Below, in pieces: positions 17,932-26,764 of a stretch of DNA of 64,000 nt. Both the position numbers and the translations under genes were made by a program. Numbering within the stretch: position 1 is the first letter of the stretch; every line of letters begins with the position of its first letter. Source of the DNA: an uncultured Eubacterium sp. (GTDB lineage: Bacteria > Bacillota > Clostridia > Lachnospirales > Lachnospiraceae); assembly GCA_904420085.1 (NCBI GenBank), contig CAJFUA010000002.1, positions 1 to 64,000 on the forward strand, written 5' to 3'. The notes below the pieces were generated by a model. The model searched no databases. It had not been told where the DNA came from and was given only the letters and a program-made list of their open reading frames with translations.

Positions 17932-18426
17932 TTATGCTGCTTCTTCGTCTTTTTCAGCTATCTGCTTGATAACACGGGCGAAGTTTGCAACAGGTGACTG
18001 TAAAGAACCAAGTAACTTGGAAAGAAGCACTTCTCTTGATGGAATGTTTGCAAGTTTTTTCAATCCTGCTTCATCATAATAAGCGCCATCTACAATACCA
18101 CCCTTAACTTCCAAAGCTTCAGCGTTCTTTGCGAACTTATATAAAACTCTGGCTGCCGCTGTAGCATCATCTTTGCAGACTGCAATCGCAGTCGGGCCTT
18201 CAAGATGCTGAGCTAAATCTTCAAATTCTGTGTCTTTGATTGCAAAGTTAATCATTGTGTTCTTGTATACTTTGTACACAACACCGGCTTCTCTTAACTC
18301 TCTACGAAGCTCTGTATCCTGCGCAACAGTAAGTCCACGGTAATCAACTACAACTGCAGTAGCCGCACCATTGAGTAACTCTGAAATCTCTTCTACGATA
18401 GGTTTCTTCAACTCTACTTTTGCCAT
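17932..18426 (-). CDS. rplJ: 50S ribosomal protein L10
   Basis: 164 residues. The N-terminal rRNA-binding domain includes VVDYRGLTVAQDTELRRELR and YKVYKNTM; the C-terminal helix that binds L7/L12 dimers ends the protein. GGAGGC lies 8 bases before the ATG. Expression is controlled by the leader upstream. Confidence 0.99.
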   Translation of the reverse strand: MAKVELKKPIVEEISELLNGAATAVVVDYRGLTVAQDTELRRELREAGVVYKVYKNTMINFAIKDTEFEDLAQHLEGPTAIAVCKDDATAAARVLYKFAKNAEALEVKGGIVDGAYYDEAGLKKLANIPSREVLLSKLLGSLQSPVANFARVIKQIAEKDEEAA

Positions 18427-18539
18427 GAATGTCTGCCTCCTTATTTTTTTTAGGTCATAACCTTCATTTCGCCGAATTTATACATTCGCCAAATGCAAAT
18501 CCTTGTGCAGGCACAAATTTGCACTTGGCTCATCGTGTA

Positions 18540-18745
18540 TAACAAAAAGCCTTTCCGTCCTAAGACAGAAAGGCATAAAGTTTCTTTCTATAAAACTTAA
18601 TTCCTCGGTAGGCGACAAAATTCTTTTGCGCTTACATTCGTCATCAGAAGATTCTCTCAGGATTTCTTCTCTGACAAATACCTACTGTCTTCGGCAACTG
18701 GTCTCAAACCACTTGTGCATATTAGCACAATTCAATTATATTGTC
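18540..18745 (-). ncRNA. L10 leader (rplJ-rplL autoregulatory leader)
   Basis: The 360-base gap between rplA and rplJ holds a structured leader typical of Firmicutes rplJL. It ends in an intrinsic terminator-type hairpin at 18549-18574 (GCCTTTCTGTC, short loop, GACGGAAAGGC) followed by TTTTTG. L10, alone or with L7/L12, is known to bind this leader and reduce expression. Exact 5' limit is uncertain. Confidence 0.75.
18549..18574 (-). terminator. Attenuator hairpin in the L10 leader
   Basis: An 11-bp stem with one G-T pair and a tetra-base loop, followed on the minus strand by TTTTTGTT. It lies 122 bases before rplJ and is the terminating element of the leader. Confidence 0.8.
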
Positions 18746-18786
18746 AACAGAATTTCTGCCAACTTCTCTTTTTGCATTCCGCAGGC

Positions 18787-19485
18787 TTATGCGTTTACAA
18801 TCTTTGCAACGTTTACCTTTACACCCGGTCCCATTGTGGATGTCAGTGTAATTGTCTTCAGATATGCACCTTTCACAGCTGCAGGTTTTACCTTCAAAAT
18901 AGCATCCATCAATGCATTGAAGTTTTCTGTAAGCTGTTCTTCCGTAAAGGAAGCTTTACCAACCGGAACATGAACGATGTTTGCCTTATCAAGTCTGTAC
19001 TCAATTTTACCGGCCTTGATATCTTCAATTGCCTTTGTAACATCCATCGTTACTGTACCTGCTTTTGGGTTTGGCATTAAGCCCTTTGGTCCAAGTACAC
19101 GACCAAGTCTACCAACAACACCCATCATGTCCGGTGTGGCTACAACCACGTCAAAGTCAAACCATCCGTCATTCTGAATCTTTGGTATCAATTCTTCGCC
19201 ACCAACATAGTCAGCTCCTGCTGCTTCTGCTTCGTCAGCCTTAGCACCTTTAGCGAAAACCAAAACCTTAACAGTCTTACCTGTTCCGTTTGGTAAAACT
19301 ACGGCACCACGAATCTGCTGATCTGCGTGACGTCCGTCACAACCGGTTCTGATGTGACATTCTATTGTTTCATCAAATTTTGCAACTGCTGATTTCTTCA
19401 CTAAAGAAATCGCTTCTTCTGTATCATACTGAACAGCTCTGTCAATGTTCTTAGCTGCATCTGTATATTTCTTTCCTCTCTTCAT
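18787..19485 (-). CDS. rplA: 50S ribosomal protein L1
   Basis: 232 residues, standard length, with the signature region from [12 protein letters not shown] through [16 protein letters not shown]. It binds 23S rRNA at the E-site stalk and usually represses its own operon mRNA. 70 bases separate it from rplK. Confidence 0.99.
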   Translation of the reverse strand: MKRGKKYTDAAKNIDRAVQYDTEEAISLVKKSAVAKFDETIECHIRTGCDGRHADQQIRGAVVLPNGTGKTVKVLVFAKGAKADEAEAAGADYVGGEELIPKIQNDGWFDFDVVVATPDMMGVVGRLGRVLGPKGLMPNPKAGTVTMDVTKAIEDIKAGKIEYRLDKANIVHVPVGKASFTEEQLTENFNALMDAILKVKPAAVKGAYLKTITLTSTMGPGVKVNVAKIVNA

Positions 19486-19555
19486 TTAAACCTCCTCGTG
19501 GTAATAACGGATATACCTCCCACGTTTTTCAATTCTTATTTTCGATATAAATCGA

Positions 19556-19990
19556 TTAGTCTTCAACCTTGATTCCCATGCTTCTTGCTGTACCTGCAAT
19601 CATGCTCATTGCAGATTCAATATTTGCTGCATTTAAATCTTTCATCTTTGTTTCAGCAATCTGCTGTAAATCTGCTTTTGAAATGGTAGCCACAGTTTCT
19701 TTTAATGAATTGCCTGCACCTTTTTGAATCTTACAAGCTTTCTTTAATAAAACTGCTGCCGGTGGAGTCTTTGTTATAAAACTAAAACTCTTGTCCTGAT
19801 AAACAGTGATAACAACTGGAATAATCATTCCCGGCTGATCTGCTGTTCTTGCGTTGAAGTCCTTTGTGAACTGAACGATGTTTAATCCCCATTGTCCAAG
19901 TGCTGGACCAACTGGTGGCGCTGGTGTTGCTTTTCCAGCTTCGATTTGCAATTTAATGTATCCTTCTACTTTCTTTGCCATCTTCGGCAC
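19556..19990 (-). CDS. rplK: 50S ribosomal protein L11
   Basis: 144 residues, slightly longer than the usual 141. The N-terminal proline-rich motif [13 protein letters not shown] and the C-terminal rRNA-binding domain end in [12 protein letters not shown]. It forms the GTPase-associated centre with 23S rRNA. Follows nusG by 116 bases in which I see no further gene. Confidence 0.99.
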   Translation of the reverse strand: MPKMAKKVEGYIKLQIEAGKATPAPPVGPALGQWGLNIVQFTKDFNARTADQPGMIIPVVITVYQDKSFSFITKTPPAAVLLKKACKIQKGAGNSLKETVATISKADLQQIAETKMKDLNAANIESAMSMIAGTARSMGIKVED

Positions 19991-20106
19991 CTCCTAAAAA
20001 TTGTGGTATTATCGGGAACCCCTCCCACTGCTTTGTGTACACCACAAAACATTCTTCTATAAGCACTTAAATATAGATAAGCGCTCACATAAAACTCCTG
20101 AGAGTC

Positions 20107-20628
20107 TTATTTCAATTTTTTTACTTCGGTAAAGTTTAATTCTACCGGAGTTTCTCTACCAAACATGTCCACATTAATTGTGACTGTCTGTCTGGCATCA
20201 TCGATACGTTTTACCTCTCCGGCTGTACCGGCCCAAACACCTGCGATGACATTTACCATCTCGCCTTCTTCAAAATCAATATTGATTTTTTCATTGGTCT
20301 TTACACCCAATGTCATCATTTCTTCTGCTGTGAGCGGAACCGGTTTTGAACCCGGACCTACAAATCCGGTAACACCTCTGGTGTTTCTGACAACATACCA
20401 TGTGTCATCGTTCATCACCATGTTTATAAGCACATATCCAGGAAACAGTTTTTTTTCAGAAACTTTTCTGACGCCATTTTTTAATTCCACCACTTCCTGT
20501 GTTGGAACTGATACTTCTAATATTTGATCCTGAAGTTTTCTATTTTCAATGGACTGCTCGATATTCGTCTTTACTTTGTTCTCATATCCTGAATAAGTAT
20601 GCACAACATACCAATTTGCTTCTGACAT
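20107..20628 (-). CDS. nusG: Transcription termination/antitermination factor NusG
   Basis: 173 residues: NGN domain (WYVVHTYSGYENKVKTNIE at about 6-24; FPGYVLINM near 62-70) and C-terminal KOW domain (EGEMVNVIAGVWAGTAGEVK). It binds RNA polymerase and links it to ribosomes or Rho. Order secE-nusG-rplK is conserved in most bacteria; 24 bases separate it from secE. Confidence 0.99.
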   Translation of the reverse strand: MSEANWYVVHTYSGYENKVKTNIEQSIENRKLQDQILEVSVPTQEVVELKNGVRKVSEKKLFPGYVLINMVMNDDTWYVVRNTRGVTGFVGPGSKPVPLTAEEMMTLGVKTNEKINIDFEEGEMVNVIAGVWAGTAGEVKRIDDARQTVTINVDMFGRETPVELNFTEVKKLK

Positions 20629-20652
20629 ATCATCACCTCTTATTCATTCTTA

Positions 20653-20853
20653 TTATTTCAAAATGTTGTTTAAACCAAACTGTATCAGCTGATCCATCAA
20701 TCCAATAAGAATTCCCATAATAACCGTGACAATTACAACAACAACAGTCTGTCTGATAATTGATGCTTTTGTAGGCCAGATAATTTTTGAAAACTCAGCT
20801 TTCAAACCTGTCCACCAGTTTTTAAAGCCTTTTTCTTTCTTAGCTTCTGCCAT
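20653..20853 (-). CDS. secE: Preprotein translocase subunit SecE
   Basis: 66 residues with one membrane segment (about 35-58), the short single-span SecE typical of Gram-positives. The amphipathic stretch before it (WWTGLKAEFSKIIWPTKASI) is the family hallmark. Part of the SecYEG channel. A ribosome site AGGAGG lies before the ATG. Confidence 0.97.
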   Translation of the reverse strand: MAEAKKEKGFKNWWTGLKAEFSKIIWPTKASIIRQTVVVVIVTVIMGILIGLMDQLIQFGLNNILK

Positions 20854-20948
20854 AATTTACCTCCTAATGCTTCATTCAGAAACGCTTGTACTCCATCAAA
20901 ACACAAACTTAAGGTTGAAAAATCCTTTCAGCCTTTTCTCTAAACCGA

Positions 20949-21098
20949 CTATTTCGTTTCTTTATGCATTGTATGTTTCTTGCAGAACTTACAATATTTC
21001 TTTGTTTCAATTCTGTCCGGATGTGTCTTCTTATCCTTTGTTGTATTGTAATTTCTCTGCTTACATTCTGTACATTCTAATGTAATTTTCGTTCTCAT
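20949..21098 (-). CDS. rpmG: 50S ribosomal protein L33
   Basis: 49 residues, starting [17 protein letters not shown] and ending in [13 protein letters not shown], with the two CxxC pairs that bind zinc. GGAGGTG precedes the ATG at 21098. It is the first gene of the rpmG-secE-nusG-rplKAJL cluster and lies 110 bases after a strong promoter. Confidence 0.97.
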   Translation of the reverse strand: MRTKITLECTECKQRNYNTTKDKKTHPDRIETKKYCKFCKKHTMHKETK

Positions 21099-21207
21099 GA
21101 GTTTCACCTCCGCTTTATTCTATCGTAGGTCTTTCTTCTATAATATAGCACATATTTCCGAATAAAATTAGTGCAAAAAAAAAAGACCTCTCTTCTTATG
21201 CCCTATT

Positions 21208-21236
21208 AATATAACACACCCTCAACCAAACGTCAA
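21208..21236 (-). promoter_or_regulatory. Strong sigma-A promoter of the rpmG-secE-nusG ribosomal operon
   Basis: TTGACG, 17 bases, TATATT on the minus strand; five of six -35 bases match consensus. The transcript would have a leader of about 100 bases with a long U-run (from 21176-21185). Confidence 0.8.
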
Positions 21237-21255
21237 TAAGATTTTCGCGACAGCA

Positions 21256-21397
21256 CAAAGTCATGCAAAACAAAAACTACAAACAGCAATTGTGCTCGCA
21301 CAAATTGCTGTTTTGTAGCTTTTTGTTTTATAGGGCGTGAGCCCGCGACCGAGATGTAAGATGCTGTGCATCTGTAATCGAGGTTTGCATGACTTTG
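21256..21397. other. Multi-hairpin (cloverleaf-like) element between comF and rpmG
   Basis: 142 bases closed by a perfect 14-bp outer inverted repeat (CAAAGTCATGCAAA at 21256-21269 with its complement at 21384-21397). Inside are a long stem (21277-21294 with 21299-21318, loop CTCG), GGGC-GTGA-GCCC and GATGC-TGT-GCATC. On the minus strand the long stem is followed by TTTTTGTTTT and can work as the terminator of recD2-comF, but the outer closing stem and the two small hairpins are not needed for that. No protein-coding content is convincing here. Confidence 0.65.
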
Positions 21398-21401
21398 TTT
21401 T

Positions 21402-22100
21402 TTACGTTTTGTCTCTTCCTCCTGCCACACACATAAAATATACTTTTTCCACGCCCGCCGCTTTCAAAACTTTCGCGCAGGCATCTATGGTGCTTCCGGT
21501 TGTATAAATGTCATCCACCAGCAGTACCGAATTTACACCTTTTGCCTTTTCCGGGTTCACACCAAAAGCGTTTTTCAGGTTTTTATACCGTTCTTCTTTA
21601 TTCAGCCCCTTCTGGGGCTTTGTCTCCCTAAGCCTCTTTATCAAGTCTGTTGCCATTGGAATGTCTGTATACTCTGTCAGGCTTCCTGCAAATTCTTCCG
21701 CCTGATTATACCCTCTTCTTTGCTGTTTCTTTTGATACATGGGTACGGGAACAATCATTTTCACTTTCCACTGTCTGAATAATTTTCTATATTTTTTTGC
21801 TCCCACATAACCAAAGAAATCGCTGTAGCACCTTTTATTTTTATATTTAAACCGATATAATACCTCTTTCATTTCTTCCTTATAATTAAAAATACATATC
21901 CCTCTGTCAAACACGTGATTCACTTCATCACAATCCGTACAAAACAATTTCTCATCGCTTTGCAGCTTTTTTCCACATTTTTCACATTTAGGTTCTCCGA
22001 TAACTTCTATCTTTCCCATACATTCTCTGCAGATTTTTTCGTGCGGAAAAATCACTCTGCCACAGACCGGACAGACATCAGGAAAAAATATCTTTTCCAA
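21402..22100 (-). CDS. comF: ComF family protein (phosphoribosyltransferase fold)
   Basis: 232 residues. The N-terminus has paired cysteine motifs (CPVCGRV, CRECMG, CEKCGKK, CTDCDE) for zinc. The C-terminal part has the PRPP-binding loop VLLVDDIYTTGSTIDA at about 192-207. ComF takes part in DNA uptake during competence, linked to single-strand DNA handling; in many Clostridia its role is unproven. It follows recD2 by 14 bases, so the two are co-transcribed. Confidence 0.92.
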   Translation of the reverse strand: MEKIFFPDVCPVCGRVIFPHEKICRECMGKIEVIGEPKCEKCGKKLQSDEKLFCTDCDEVNHVFDRGICIFNYKEEMKEVLYRFKYKNKRCYSDFFGYVGAKKYRKLFRQWKVKMIVPVPMYQKKQQRRGYNQAEEFAGSLTEYTDIPMATDLIKRLRETKPQKGLNKEERYKNLKNAFGVNPEKAKGVNSVLLVDDIYTTGSTIDACAKVLKAAGVEKVYFMCVAGGRDKT

Positions 22101-22114
22101 TATCTTAATAATTT

Positions 22115-24400
22115 TTATTTTTCATCCATCTCCTTTTCAGCATTTTCATAATAATTCAGTAAGTGCCATCTTAATCCTGAATATCTCCTGCGTTGGTCTT
22201 CATTGGTAATCATGGTGGCAAAGGTTTCTTTTCTTCCTACAATGCAGACACATTTTTTCGCTCTGGTCACCCCGGTATACAGCAGATTTCTGGTCATCAG
22301 CATGGATACCCCGGAAACTAATGGCATAATCACTGCCGGATACTCACTTCCCTGCGACTTGTGAATCGTAATGGCATATGCCAGTTCCAATTCTTCCGCC
22401 TGTTTTGAATCATAGATCACATATCGATCGTCATCAAAAACGACCTCTATATAATTGGTAGAATTATTTATGACTGTGATAATCCCCATATCGCCATTAA
22501 AAATGCCCATACCGCTGTCATAGATTCTGCCGTCGCTGCTTCTCTGTTCCCATTCTAACTGGTAATTGTTTTTAATCTGCATCACTTTGTCTCCTTCCCG
22601 AAACAAAGTTCCACCAATTTCCCGTTCGTTCTTATCCTGACTTTCCGGATTCATATATTTTTGTAACTGCTCATTTAATGAATTCACACCCAAAATTCCG
22701 CCACGCATTGGCGTCAGCACCTGAATGTCCATTGCATCTGCCCCCACATAATCAGGAAGTTTGGACTTCAGCAGCCCGATGGTGGCATTGAGCGCCATCT
22801 GAGCGTTTTCTCTTTCCACATACAGAAAATCCCCCATCTGATTGTCCAAAACCACCTGCTCACCGTTATTTATTTTGTGGGCATTTGTTACAATACCGCT
22901 CTCTCCCGCCTGACGAAATACTTTTGTCAGCTTTACAACGCTGAACTGATTGGAATCAATCATGTCCCGCAATACGTTTCCCGGTCCCACACTGGCAAGC
23001 TGATTCACATCTCCCACAAAGACAATCCTTGTTCCAATGGTAACCGCTTTTAACAATGCATGCATCAGAAATGTATCTACCATGGACATTTCATCTACAA
23101 TAATTACATCTGTTTCAAGAGGATTCTGCTCATTCCTTCCAAATCTTGCCTCCACTTCTTCTCTTCCCACACCTTCCGAAGACCCGGTTATCTCCAGCAT
23201 CCGATGAATGGTCTTTGCCTCATGACCGGTAGCCTCATTCATACGCTTAGCCGCACGACCCGTGGGGGCGGCAAGACTCACATCCATGCCGTCCGCCTCA
23301 AACATCTGTATAATCGCATTAATAGTAGTTGTTTTTCCTGTACCCGGACCACCGGTAATGACTGACACACCATGATTTTGCGTTTCCACAACCGCCTGTC
23401 TCTGCAGTTCATCCAAATGTACACCGGTCAGTTTTTCTATGGTATCCAGTTTAACGCCCATAATGTATTCATCTTCCGGATTGGAAATGTTTAATTCCAA
23501 TAACATTCGGGCAATATTTAATTCCGTATAATAAAAGGTAGACAAAAATACGGCTTCTTTTCCGTCGATGTGTTTTAAAATAATTTTTTTATCCAAAACC
23601 AGTTCCGTAAAACAGTTATCCAATAAATCCATATTGTAACTTCCGTCTGCACTTAAATACTGGTCTCTCAAACCGAGCAGATTTACCGTCGTTTCTACCA
23701 ATTTATCTTTTGGTAAATATGTATGCCCCGCACCTGAAGCCTCCGACAGTGCATAGCACATGCCACTTTTAATGCGAACCGATGCATTCACTTCCACCCC
23801 GGCTCTTCTGGCAATCTCATCTGCGGTTTTAAATCCGATACCTGTCACTTCATCTGCCAGACGATAAGGATTGGATTTTATCACGTCATATACACCTGAA
23901 CCATATAATGTGTAAATCTTATTACTCAATGTGGGGCTAATTCCATATCCCTGAAGAAAAATCATCACATCCCGCATGTCTTTTTTTGCTTCAATCTGTT
24001 CACAGATACTCATTGCCTTTCTCATGGTAATTCCCCGGATTTCCGCCAGGCGTTCCGGCTCTTCCTCCACAATTCTCAGAGTATCTTCCCCAAATTTGTC
24101 CACAATCCTCTCTGCAAGCACCGCTCCCAGACCTTTTACCGCACCGGAACCTAAATATTTCTTTAAAGACATTTCATCCGTGGCCGGAACGACTTTATAC
24201 GACAGTACTTTTATCTGTTCCCCATAAATATCATGGAACACTTCCTCTCCTTCTATATCGATATATTCCCCCTCGGAAATATATCCGAAATTTCCGGTAC
24301 ACTTTATTTCTTTTTTTCCATAGGAAAGGGTGAGTACCGTATATCCGTTATCTTCATTTCTGTATGTTATGCTTTCTACATATCCGCTGATTGATTTCAT
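22115..24400 (-). CDS. recD2: RecD2-type ATP-dependent DNA helicase
   Basis: 761 residues from the ATG at 24400 (site AAGAGGAAAA); an upstream in-frame ATG at 24463 has no such site. An N-terminal OB-like region and helix-hairpin-helix motifs (about 75-200) precede the SF1 helicase core: Walker A GGPGTGKTT at 350-358, IIVDEMSMVD, and a C-terminal motif VI region around YAITIHKSQGSEYP. RecD2 is a 5'-3' helicase involved in repair and replication fork protection, independent of RecBC. Confidence 0.96.
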   Translation of the reverse strand: MKSISGYVESITYRNEDNGYTVLTLSYGKKEIKCTGNFGYISEGEYIDIEGEEVFHDIYGEQIKVLSYKVVPATDEMSLKKYLGSGAVKGLGAVLAERIVDKFGEDTLRIVEEEPERLAEIRGITMRKAMSICEQIEAKKDMRDVMIFLQGYGISPTLSNKIYTLYGSGVYDVIKSNPYRLADEVTGIGFKTADEIARRAGVEVNASVRIKSGMCYALSEASGAGHTYLPKDKLVETTVNLLGLRDQYLSADGSYNMDLLDNCFTELVLDKKIILKHIDGKEAVFLSTFYYTELNIARMLLELNISNPEDEYIMGVKLDTIEKLTGVHLDELQRQAVVETQNHGVSVITGGPGTGKTTTINAIIQMFEADGMDVSLAAPTGRAAKRMNEATGHEAKTIHRMLEITGSSEGVGREEVEARFGRNEQNPLETDVIIVDEMSMVDTFLMHALLKAVTIGTRIVFVGDVNQLASVGPGNVLRDMIDSNQFSVVKLTKVFRQAGESGIVTNAHKINNGEQVVLDNQMGDFLYVERENAQMALNATIGLLKSKLPDYVGADAMDIQVLTPMRGGILGVNSLNEQLQKYMNPESQDKNEREIGGTLFREGDKVMQIKNNYQLEWEQRSSDGRIYDSGMGIFNGDMGIITVINNSTNYIEVVFDDDRYVIYDSKQAEELELAYAITIHKSQGSEYPAVIMPLVSGVSMLMTRNLLYTGVTRAKKCVCIVGRKETFATMITNEDQRRRYSGLRWHLLNYYENAEKEMDEK

Positions 24401-24490
24401 TTTTCCTCTTATCTCCCTGTATTTCTTCAAAGAGTTTTTGCCGTGTCTATTTTGTACAAACACAATTCACTTCCCAAGTTTTTACCACAT

Positions 24491-24525
24491 AATAAGGCTG
24501 CCCATCAAAATCGGACAGCCTTATT
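24491..24525. terminator. Hairpin between mbl and recD2
   Basis: A 13-base stem with one mismatch (AATAAGGCTGCCC / GGACAGCCTTATT). The T-tract is weak on both strands. It lies 27 bases after the mbl stop codon and probably ends that unit. Confidence 0.6.
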
Positions 24526-24551
24526 TTATGGCAGTAAATCTGCCCTCTTTG

Positions 24552-25553
24552 TTATTTTACCTTTTCTGTCTGTTCTGCATCAATATATTCCAGATACTGA
24601 CCTGTGCCAATGGCAACTGCCGTCATCGGATCTTCCGCCGTCATCGTATTAATACCGGTTTTTGCCTCAATCAGCTCGTCCAATCCGTGCAGCAGACATC
24701 CTCCGCCTGTCAGAACGATTCCCCGAACGGCAATATCTGCCGCCAGTTCCGGTGGCGTCTGCTCCAACACCCTGTGCACCGCTTCCACAATACTTGTCGT
24801 AACATCACTTAACGCTTCTTCTGTTTCTTCGGAAGTGATTTCTATGGTTTTTGGAAGGCCGGTCACCAGATTCCGTCCCCTGACTTCCATCTTCTGATTT
24901 TCGGATTTGTTATAACATGTACCGATACCAATTTTGATTTCCTCAGCAGTTCTGTCTCCTATAAGAAGATTATGTTTCTTTCTCATATATCTGACAATGG
25001 CCTCATCAAAATCATCACCGGCCACTTTCACGGATGTGCTGACAACTGTTCCTCCAAGAGATATCACGGCAATATCTGTTGTTCCACCGCCAATATCTAC
25101 AATCATATTTCCACACGGCTTTTTAATCTCTATTCCTGCACCGATAGCCGCTGCCAATGGTTCTTCCACCACAAAAACTTCTCTGGCGCCCGCCTGAAAA
25201 GCTGCATCCTGAACTGCTTTTGTCTCTACTTCCGTGGCACCGCTGGGAATGCATACACAAATACGTGGTTTTTTATATGAACGCTTTCCGACAGACTTTT
25301 GGATAAAATAGCGAATCATCTGCTCCGTAACAGAATAATCTGATATAACTCCCTGCTTCAAAGGCCTTACCGCCACAATATTTCCCGGTGTACGGCCAAT
25401 CATCAGTCTTGCTTCTTCTCCCACCGCCTTGATTTTTCCGGTGTCTCTGTCGATGGCTACTACGGATGGCTCCTTTAAAACCACACCTTTTCCTTTGATA
25501 TATACCAGTATACTTGCCGTTCCTAAATCTATTCCAATATCTGTGTTAAACAT
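24552..25553 (-). CDS. mbl: MreB/Mbl-family actin-like cell shape protein
   Basis: 333 residues of the MreB family: phosphate-1 motif GIDLGTASILVYIKGKG at the N-terminus, IVDIGGGTTDIAVISLGG in the middle (about 157-174) and adenosine motif VLTGGGCLLHGLDE near the C-terminus. It polymerises under the membrane and directs cell wall synthesis during elongation. Its position after spoIIID matches the spoIIID-mbl pair known from B. subtilis, which supports Mbl over MreB, although no other mre gene is in the window. Confidence 0.93.
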   Translation of the reverse strand: MFNTDIGIDLGTASILVYIKGKGVVLKEPSVVAIDRDTGKIKAVGEEARLMIGRTPGNIVAVRPLKQGVISDYSVTEQMIRYFIQKSVGKRSYKKPRICVCIPSGATEVETKAVQDAAFQAGAREVFVVEEPLAAAIGAGIEIKKPCGNMIVDIGGGTTDIAVISLGGTVVSTSVKVAGDDFDEAIVRYMRKKHNLLIGDRTAEEIKIGIGTCYNKSENQKMEVRGRNLVTGLPKTIEITSEETEEALSDVTTSIVEAVHRVLEQTPPELAADIAVRGIVLTGGGCLLHGLDELIEAKTGINTMTAEDPMTAVAIGTGQYLEYIDAEQTEKVK

Positions 25554-25803
25554 TTGTTACTCCTTTGGTCATTCTGTTTTTTGATATGCTATTATATCTT
25601 TTAGAATATCCATACTACACTAAAGTATAACAATTTTTTGTCATTCTGTATATGTTTATTTTTGATTTTTATACCAAAACTTTCCTATTTTGTCGGCAAA
25701 TAATTTATTAAATTTTATTATTTTTTATTGTTTTCGTCAATTTTCGATTTATTTTACAATTTGTTAATAATTTATTAACATTTGTATTTTATAAAATAAT
25801 TGT

Positions 25804-26034
25804 ACCACTTAAGTGGTGCACATAGTTTGTATACGTCATACCCTATAATGGCGTATTTTAAGTTTTTCATACTCAACCTAGTGGGTGAAATTCCCACTAG
25901 GTCCCCCGAAATCAACAGCCTTGAGTGAATCGCTCAAGGCTTTTCTAATGCCCTTAGAAAATTTACGTATCATCAGAAACTTGCGCTTCTGAACTTTCTA
26001 TACTATAAAAGTCTTTCAAGCTTCTAATGATACG
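25804..26034. other. Array of five or six inverted repeats between spoIIID and mbl
   Basis: The 488-base gap between spoIIID and mbl has no credible ORF. It holds a 14-bp palindrome ACCACTTAAGTGGT (25804-25817), a weak pair ATACG/CGTAT (25831-25856), a perfect 10-bp stem (25876-25885 with 25893-25902), an 8-bp stem (25918-25925 with 25933-25940, followed by TTTTCT on the plus strand), an 8-bp stem (25941-25948 with 25954-25961) and an 18-base stem with two mismatches (25966-25983 with 26017-26034). The stretch 25560-25800 is AT-rich with no feature that I recognise. Confidence 0.7.
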
Positions 26035-26041
26035 AGGATTT

Positions 26042-26305
26042 CTACATCTTATTTTCTTTTACCTTCCGATATTTTTCTTTGGTAGCCAATCCTCCCCGTA
26101 TATGCCGCTCACTTTTATTCTTCTCCAAAACATCTCTTACCATTCCAAACATGGACGGATTAATATGTGGAAGCCGCTCCGAAACATCTTTATGTACGGT
26201 ACTCTTACTGATTCCGAACTGTTTTGCACAATTTCTGACAGTTGCCTTATTGTTAATTATGTATTTCGCACTTTCCAGTACTCTCTCTTCAATATATGCT
26301 TTCAA
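26042..26305 (-). CDS. spoIIID: Sporulation transcription regulator SpoIIID
   Basis: 87 residues from a TTG start at 26305 (site AGAGG, 5 bases away); a longer frame from 26326 lacks a site and runs into the promoter. The helix-turn-helix motif FGISKSTVHKDVSERLPHIN and the basic tail (RHIRGGLATKEKYRK) are hallmarks. SpoIIID is the mother-cell regulator that acts after sigma-E during sporulation. A sigma-E-like promoter lies directly upstream. Confidence 0.95.
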   Translation of the reverse strand: MKAYIEERVLESAKYIINNKATVRNCAKQFGISKSTVHKDVSERLPHINPSMFGMVRDVLEKNKSERHIRGGLATKEKYRKVKENKM

Positions 26306-26335
26306 AAAAACCTCTGCATAAAACACACTTTGTAC

Positions 26336-26364
26336 ATTCTATGCAGAAGGATTTTCTGTTATAC
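26336..26364 (-). promoter_or_regulatory. Sigma-E-like promoter of spoIIID
   Basis: On the minus strand GTATAAC, 14 bases, CATAGAAT. The -10 box matches the sigma-E consensus CATACAAT at 7 of 8 positions and the spacer length is right. The predicted start lies about 22 bases before the TTG codon, leaving room only for the ribosome site. Confidence 0.6.
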
Positions 26365-26375
26365 CCTGTGAATGG

Positions 26376-26681
26376 TTAGGCGTTATATTTTACATCAAGC
26401 GTTCCTGTCCAAGTTTTGAGGTTCCCCTTGTAGCCGACCTTTACACCATTTTTCTCTTTACTCCAATCGATATTATGTATTCGTGTAACCTGAGCCAATG
26501 TTTCAATTTTAACTTCTGATTTATTTTTTTCTTCATTTCCTTCTGGATGGGTCATTTCATAAACATATAACAGTCTTTTCAAAGCTTTGAAACGTTGTAA
26601 AGTATATACAGAAATCAATAATTTTGACATAAACGTTGATAAATACCTCTTTTTTTCTTGTAAAAATAACAATCGCAACAA
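26376..26681 (-). pseudogene. Unrecognised ORF of 101 codons, possible gene remnant
   Basis: The frame opens at a TTG with no good ribosome site; an internal ATG (MSKLLISVYTLQRF) also has none at a useful distance. The first part is basic and hydrophobic; the last 35 residues (IHNIDWSKEKNGVKVGYKGN and following) read like the end of a beta-rich protein. I recognise no family. It lies between spoIIID and the Rpn nuclease gene and may be the tail of a decayed gene. Confidence 0.3.
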
Positions 26682-26685
26682 ATGA

Positions 26686-26720
26686 GGAGGCAGAAAATCA
26701 ACTCCTGATTTTCTGCCTCC
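26686..26720. repeat. Perfect 15-bp inverted repeat
   Basis: GGAGGCAGAAAATCA, 5-base loop ACTCC, then the exact complement. It lies 44 bases after the Rpn nuclease gene. No T-run follows on the minus strand, so it may protect the 3' end of the mRNA or be a remnant of a mobile repeat rather than a classic terminator. Confidence 0.75.
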
Positions 26721-26764
26721 CTGTTGAATATTTTTGCTTTTTGATACAGCATGCTGTTACTTTT

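Noticed and set aside
18503-18973. Plus-strand ORF of 156 codons opposite rplA and the L10 leader
   Set aside because: It is antisense to a certain ribosomal gene and a structured leader; the protein is Cys/Phe/Ser-rich in the manner of shadow frames.
21233-21430. 65-codon minus-strand ORF across the multi-hairpin element
   Set aside because: It overlaps the comF end in another frame, lacks a ribosome site and merely reads the inverted repeats.
25804-26034. Group II intron or IS200/IS605 end for the hairpin array
   Set aside because: No domain V-like motif, no transposase or reverse transcriptase, and no terminal repeats were found.
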